8,408 bases of DNA. Source: Cyanobacteria bacterium UBA1221 (GTDB taxonomy: Bacteria; Cyanobacteriota; Vampirovibrionia; Gastranaerophilales; Gastranaerophilaceae). Below are positions 6,292-8,408 of this stretch, one piece after another. Each line of letters begins with the position of its first letter. The stretch's first letter is position 1. A program made the translations under genes and the position numbers. Location: assembly GCA_002309425.1 (NCBI GenBank), contig DBXD01000045.1, positions 1 through 8,408 on the forward strand, in the 5' to 3' direction. Below the pieces are notes generated by a model, which saw only the letters and a program-made list of their open reading frames with translations, searched no databases and was not told the origin of the DNA.

Positions 6292-6400
6292 ACTTACAAG
6301 TTGTAGTTAGTAGGATTGACCCTACGGGTGCTATTATAGTTCAACAATGCTAACACGAAACCGAGGTTGTGACTAGGTTAGAGCAGTGGTGTGCTTAAAT
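6291..6400. other. Hairpin-rich, less AT-rich island between convergent genes; possible structured RNA or gene remnant
   Basis: This island contrasts with the AT-rich flanks. Two mutually exclusive hairpins overlap: GTAGG (6310-6314) with CCTAC (6321-6325), or ACCC (6319-6322) with GGGT (6326-6329) enclosed by TAGTAG (6308-6313) with CTATTA (6331-6336). A second stem pairs CTAAC (6350-6354) with GTTAG (6377-6381), enclosing AAC/GTT (6359-6361, 6366-6368) around CGAG. There is also a protein-like + frame from 6291 to 6398 with only one internal stop (TAA 6351-6353), reading LQVVVSRIDPTGAIIVQQC and then HETEVVTRLEQWCA. The island could therefore be a non-coding RNA, a riboswitch-like element or a degraded coding end, for example of a mobile element. 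I cannot decide between these, and I recognise no Rfam-type consensus. Confidence 0.35.
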
Positions 6401-6427
6401 TTATTGGTTACTTGATTCCATATGAAT

Positions 6428-6994
6428 TTACTTATTTACACTACATTTATTGAATCTTGGGCAACCTTTACAATTTAAATAATTGCTTTTTGAGTTACCA
6501 CTATTTCTATTTGCTAATGGTCTATTTCCACGATTTTCTTTTTTATATTGTTCTATTAATTGATACTCATAAAAAGCAGCATTTTGGCAAGATATGAAAA
6601 ATATATTTAATTTGTGATTATTTTTAATTTGCCAAATGCTTCTACCACCATCATGGGGTTTTGATATTCCGTTTCCATACATTAAATAATCAATAAATCT
6701 TTTATACCCTTTATTATTTTTTCTTTCACCTTTTCCAATATATAATATTTTTTTATCAGAATTATTATATCTATTTACTAAATCAGTTATTTCATAAAGA
6801 GCATTTTCATCTTTGCCTTTTCCTGTTTGTTTTAACTTATGAGCGGTTGTTTCATATAAAAATTCAACCTTAAAATTATCGGGAACTTCAACAAAATATA
6901 CAATATTTGAATTTATTTTTTTTATATGCTCATAATTGCTTTTTCTTAATTCTTCAATAGTGTATCTTTTGCAATCTTTAAATTCTTCTAACAC
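6428..6994 (-). CDS. GIY-YIG nuclease-like protein with a C-terminal cysteine cluster
   Basis: Using the GTG start at 6994 the protein has 188 residues. The GIY-YIG pattern is visible in order: IVYFVEV (GIY position, 31-37), ILYIGKGE (YIG, 83-90), an Arg in YKRFIDYL (Arg99), His114 in KPHDGG, a Glu in YEYQLIEQYK (Glu143, the usual metal ligand) and Asn162 in PLANRN. This family cuts DNA with one divalent metal and is found in homing endonucleases, restriction enzymes and repair nucleases. The C-terminus carries Cys175, Cys178 and Cys184 (CKGC...C), possibly a partial zinc-binding knuckle, though a fourth ligand is not obvious. The preceding 30 residues are charged. No methylase, reverse transcriptase or intron core is adjacent, so its biological role is open. 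The gene is very AT-rich and may be part of a mobile element. Sure of the fold by motif, not of the function. Confidence 0.65.
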   Translation of the reverse strand: MLEEFKDCKRYTIEELRKSNYEHIKKINSNIVYFVEVPDNFKVEFLYETTAHKLKQTGKGKDENALYEITDLVNRYNNSDKKILYIGKGERKNNKGYKRFIDYLMYGNGISKPHDGGRSIWQIKNNHKLNIFFISCQNAAFYEYQLIEQYKKENRGNRPLANRNSGNSKSNYLNCKGCPRFNKCSVNK

Positions 6995-7002
6995 AGGTGT
7001 TA

Positions 7003-7007
7003 CCTCC
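7003..7007 (-). promoter_or_regulatory. Ribosome binding site that favours a GTG start for the GIY-YIG gene
   Basis: On the minus strand a perfect GGAGG lies eight bases upstream of GTG at 6994-6992. The in-frame ATGs at 7021 and 7009 lack a purine-rich site, and the 7009 ATG overlaps the GGAGG itself. The GTG is therefore the better start, shortening the protein by nine residues. Confidence 0.6.
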
Positions 7008-7077
7008 ATAGATATAACCATTAAATGTATTCTATAATAAAATTAATTTTTAAGTAATAAACTCAACAAAAGAGTTG

Positions 7078-7255
7078 GTAGGGTGGGCAAAATGAAATAT
7101 GCCCACCATTGATAAAATATAATGGTGGGTACGCTTGCGCTTTACCCACCCTACTTTTCTCCACGCTCACAGAGTTTTGTTTTCGGTACTTTGTACCTGC
7201 CAACAAAATCTGTTCGCTATCCGGCATAAATGCCGTACGGAAATCCGCTCGAACA
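7078..7255. repeat. Multi-hairpin repeat element, MITE/REP-like
   Basis: The element starts with four related arms: GTAGGGTGGGC (7078-7088), GCCCACCATT (7101-7110), AATGGTGGGT (7121-7130) and ACCCACCCTAC (7144-7154). Arms 1-4 and 2-3 can pair as a nested long stem, or 1-2 and 3-4 as two separate hairpins. Next is a long hairpin, CAGAGTTTTGTT (7170-7181) with AACAAAATCTG (7202-7212), bulging one G and enclosing GGTAC/GTACC (7185-7189, 7193-7197). Then TGTTCG (7211-7216) pairs with CGAACA (7250-7255) around CGGCA/TGCCG (7222-7226, 7231-7235). It is less AT-rich than its flanks and lies between the upstream end of the GIY-YIG gene and the 3' end of the metallopeptidase gene. A 71-codon minus frame across it (7278-7063) is best explained as translation of the repeat. 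The structure suggests a dispersed, non-autonomous element. Confidence 0.65.
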
Positions 7256-7290
7256 CCACAAATGCTGTAAAATAACACTCGGTTTGAGGA

Positions 7291-8247
7291 TTATGCACAA
7301 TCAGTATGATGATTTAGATATCTAAGACGGCATATTACCTGCTTATACCACTTTCTTCCTTCAGATATTATCTCATAGCGTATTTTATTAATCAGCTTGA
7401 TTTTTTCGTCAATACGACATTTTTTTTCATAAGTATCATCATAAGTCAAATTACGGCAGTGTTCAGTTCTGAGTTTATCGCAATAAATTTTAGTTGCTTC
7501 ATAAGCTTTTTTTTCACTATTAAGGTATAACTTGAAATATTTTAGTACCAATAATTTATCTTTAATGGATAAATATCTTAAAATTTTTTTTATTTCATTC
7601 TCTATTTGTTCAATAGGTATTTCTCTATCTGTATACAATAACTCATAATACCAGTTCTGCATATCGGCATACATTCGTTTTTTGCATAGCTTCATATCTA
7701 TTTTTGGAATTATCGGATTTAGAGCAAAATCTAAAAGATGTGTGATTTCGTGCATTAAAATAGGTACTTGATCTATGTTTAATTTTCGATTTGTTGCGGG
7801 TAAATTTATTTTTGTCATTATAAAATGGCTGTTTATATAATAATTAATTGTTTCGGCTGCGCATGGGCGAATAAATACTTTGTCTTTTTTCTGTTTTATT
7901 TTAAAAGATAGTTTTTCGGGGAATATCTTTTTTATAATTTTTTCCAATGTATGAAGCGGTATAAATTCATTTGCTTCGCCGCCTAATTGCCAATTATTTT
8001 TTTTTAGCGTAGCATCGTATTTATCCATTACCGCTGAATAAATCTGACTGCTGTATTTCTGCAGTGTATCGTATCTTTGGGCAAGCGAACCGGTTGCATA
8101 TTTTTTTGTGAAATATACTCTGTGAAGTTTCATATTAAATTTAAAACCACTGATTTTTTTTTTGCTATTAATTAAGTGATTTTTAAAACTGATTTCAAAG
8201 CATTTCAAAACCCGATAAAAATAATTTTGAGGACAGAAATCGGACAT
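7291..8247 (-). CDS. Putative HEXXH zinc metallopeptidase
   Basis: The protein has 318 residues from the ATG at 8247, or 280 from the ATG at 8133; neither start has a good Shine-Dalgarno. The key feature is ILMHEITHLLDFAL with His166, Glu167 and His170, a textbook zincin HEXXH helix with hydrophobic positions in place. About 80 residues later SEKKAYEATK offers Glu250 (or Glu245) as the third zinc ligand in gluzincin style. The preceding strand-like NSHFIMTKINLP (139-150) fits the edge strand that usually comes before the active-site helix. The remainder is Lys-rich and helical, with cysteines at 5, 16, 129, 188, 256, 264, 277, 306 and 317. There is no signal peptide. The N-terminus contains EISFKN (18-23), which resembles the leader motif of other genes here and is the only argument for the longer start. 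Substrate unknown. Confidence 0.6.
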   Translation of the reverse strand: MSDFCPQNYFYRVLKCFEISFKNHLINSKKKISGFKFNMKLHRVYFTKKYATGSLAQRYDTLQKYSSQIYSAVMDKYDATLKKNNWQLGGEANEFIPLHTLEKIIKKIFPEKLSFKIKQKKDKVFIRPCAAETINYYINSHFIMTKINLPATNRKLNIDQVPILMHEITHLLDFALNPIIPKIDMKLCKKRMYADMQNWYYELLYTDREIPIEQIENEIKKILRYLSIKDKLLVLKYFKLYLNSEKKAYEATKIYCDKLRTEHCRNLTYDDTYEKKCRIDEKIKLINKIRYEIISEGRKWYKQVICRLRYLNHHTDCA

Positions 8248-8300
8248 TTCTGACTTTTATACTCAACCAATTTCCGACCTTAATAAATCGGCAAAAGCTG

Positions 8301-8330
8301 GATTGCTTCGGGCTTTCGCCCTCGCAATGA
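8301..8330. repeat. Palindromic dispersed-type repeat, copy 1
   Basis: ATTGC (8302-8306) pairs with GCAAT (8324-8328) around GGGC-TTTC-GCCC (8310-8321 approximately). The GATTGCTTC...CTCGCAATGAC pattern is of a kind I recall as a common intergenic palindrome in several bacterial genomes. It lies upstream of the metallopeptidase gene. Confidence 0.6.
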
Positions 8331-8367
8331 CATAAAAACCTTCCGCCCAAATGTCCTGAAAAAAGGT

Positions 8368-8383
8368 AAATGCTTACGCATTT
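8368..8383. repeat. Perfect small hairpin
   Basis: AAATGC (8368-8373) and GCATTT (8378-8383) form a perfect six-base-pair stem with a TTAC loop, placed between the two palindromic repeat copies. Function unknown. Confidence 0.5.
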
Positions 8384-8408
8384 TGTGGGTTTTCACCCTC
8401 ACAATACT
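8381..8408. repeat. Palindromic repeat, diverged copy 2, running to the window edge
   Basis: TTGT (8383-8386) and ACAA (8401-8404) enclose GGG-TTTTCA-CCC-TC. It matches copy 1 in layout and in CCCTC[GA]CAAT, but the TTGC/GCAA arm pair has become TTGT/ACAA, keeping the pairing. The element may continue beyond the window. Confidence 0.45.

Noticed and set aside
6371..6394. tRNA-like D-arm (GAGC, AGTGGTGT loop, GCTT)
   Set aside because: No matching acceptor stem, anticodon arm or T-arm can be built downstream, so it is not a tRNA gene.
7063..7278. 71-codon minus-strand frame over the repeat element
   Set aside because: It is almost entirely formed by inverted-repeat arms and hairpins, so the open frame is most likely a by-product of the repeat.

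Overview
The window looks like an accessory stretch of an AT-rich bacterial chromosome. It holds short, mostly unrecognised genes, each with its own Shine-Dalgarno site, separated by AT-rich spacers, gene remnants and hairpin repeats. The best guess for the host is a gut Gastranaerophilales/Vampirovibrionia (Melainabacteria) genome. That rests on my general memory of the style of N-termini seen here (a short polar leader ending in INFKA, SFGT, ISFTGN or similar), not on a marker gene. No rRNA, complete tRNA, CRISPR array or housekeeping gene is present, so the taxonomy is tentative.

Layout. 1-377 is the 3' end of an unrecognised + strand gene whose reading frame breaks near position 102. 436-1899 (-) encodes a tandem-duplicated protein tyrosine/dual-specificity phosphatase-like protein: the first half keeps CxxGxxRT, the second half has lost both key residues. 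2095-2319 (+) is a small Tyr/Asn-rich exported protein followed by a Rho-independent terminator. Four + strand genes follow (2450-3694, 3760-4257, 4420-5547, 5854-6291), all without recognised function. Between the third and fourth lies a C-terminal coding remnant on the - strand (5609-5788). A hairpin-rich, less AT-rich island (6291-6400) separates this group from a GIY-YIG nuclease-like gene (6428-6994, -). Next come a multi-hairpin repeat element (7078-7255) and a putative HEXXH zinc metallopeptidase (7291-8247, -). The right edge holds two diverged copies of a palindromic repeat.

How the parts may relate. Five otherwise dissimilar proteins (genes at 1899-, 2450+, 3760+, 4420+ and 5854+) begin with M-[QNK]-[IV]-x-x-[IV], then a short polar stretch, then a motif centred on Phe followed by Gly/Lys/Thr and a small residue. 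The metallopeptidase may carry a related motif (EISFKN). This shared leader on unrelated bodies is the strongest candidate here for an undescribed system, perhaps a sorting, anchoring or secretion tag. Its function is unknown. The bodies include a phosphatase-like pair, a helical-repeat protein and possibly a metallopeptidase, which would suit a cohort of regulatory or effector-like proteins, but that is inference. The genes are spaced too widely to call a tight operon.
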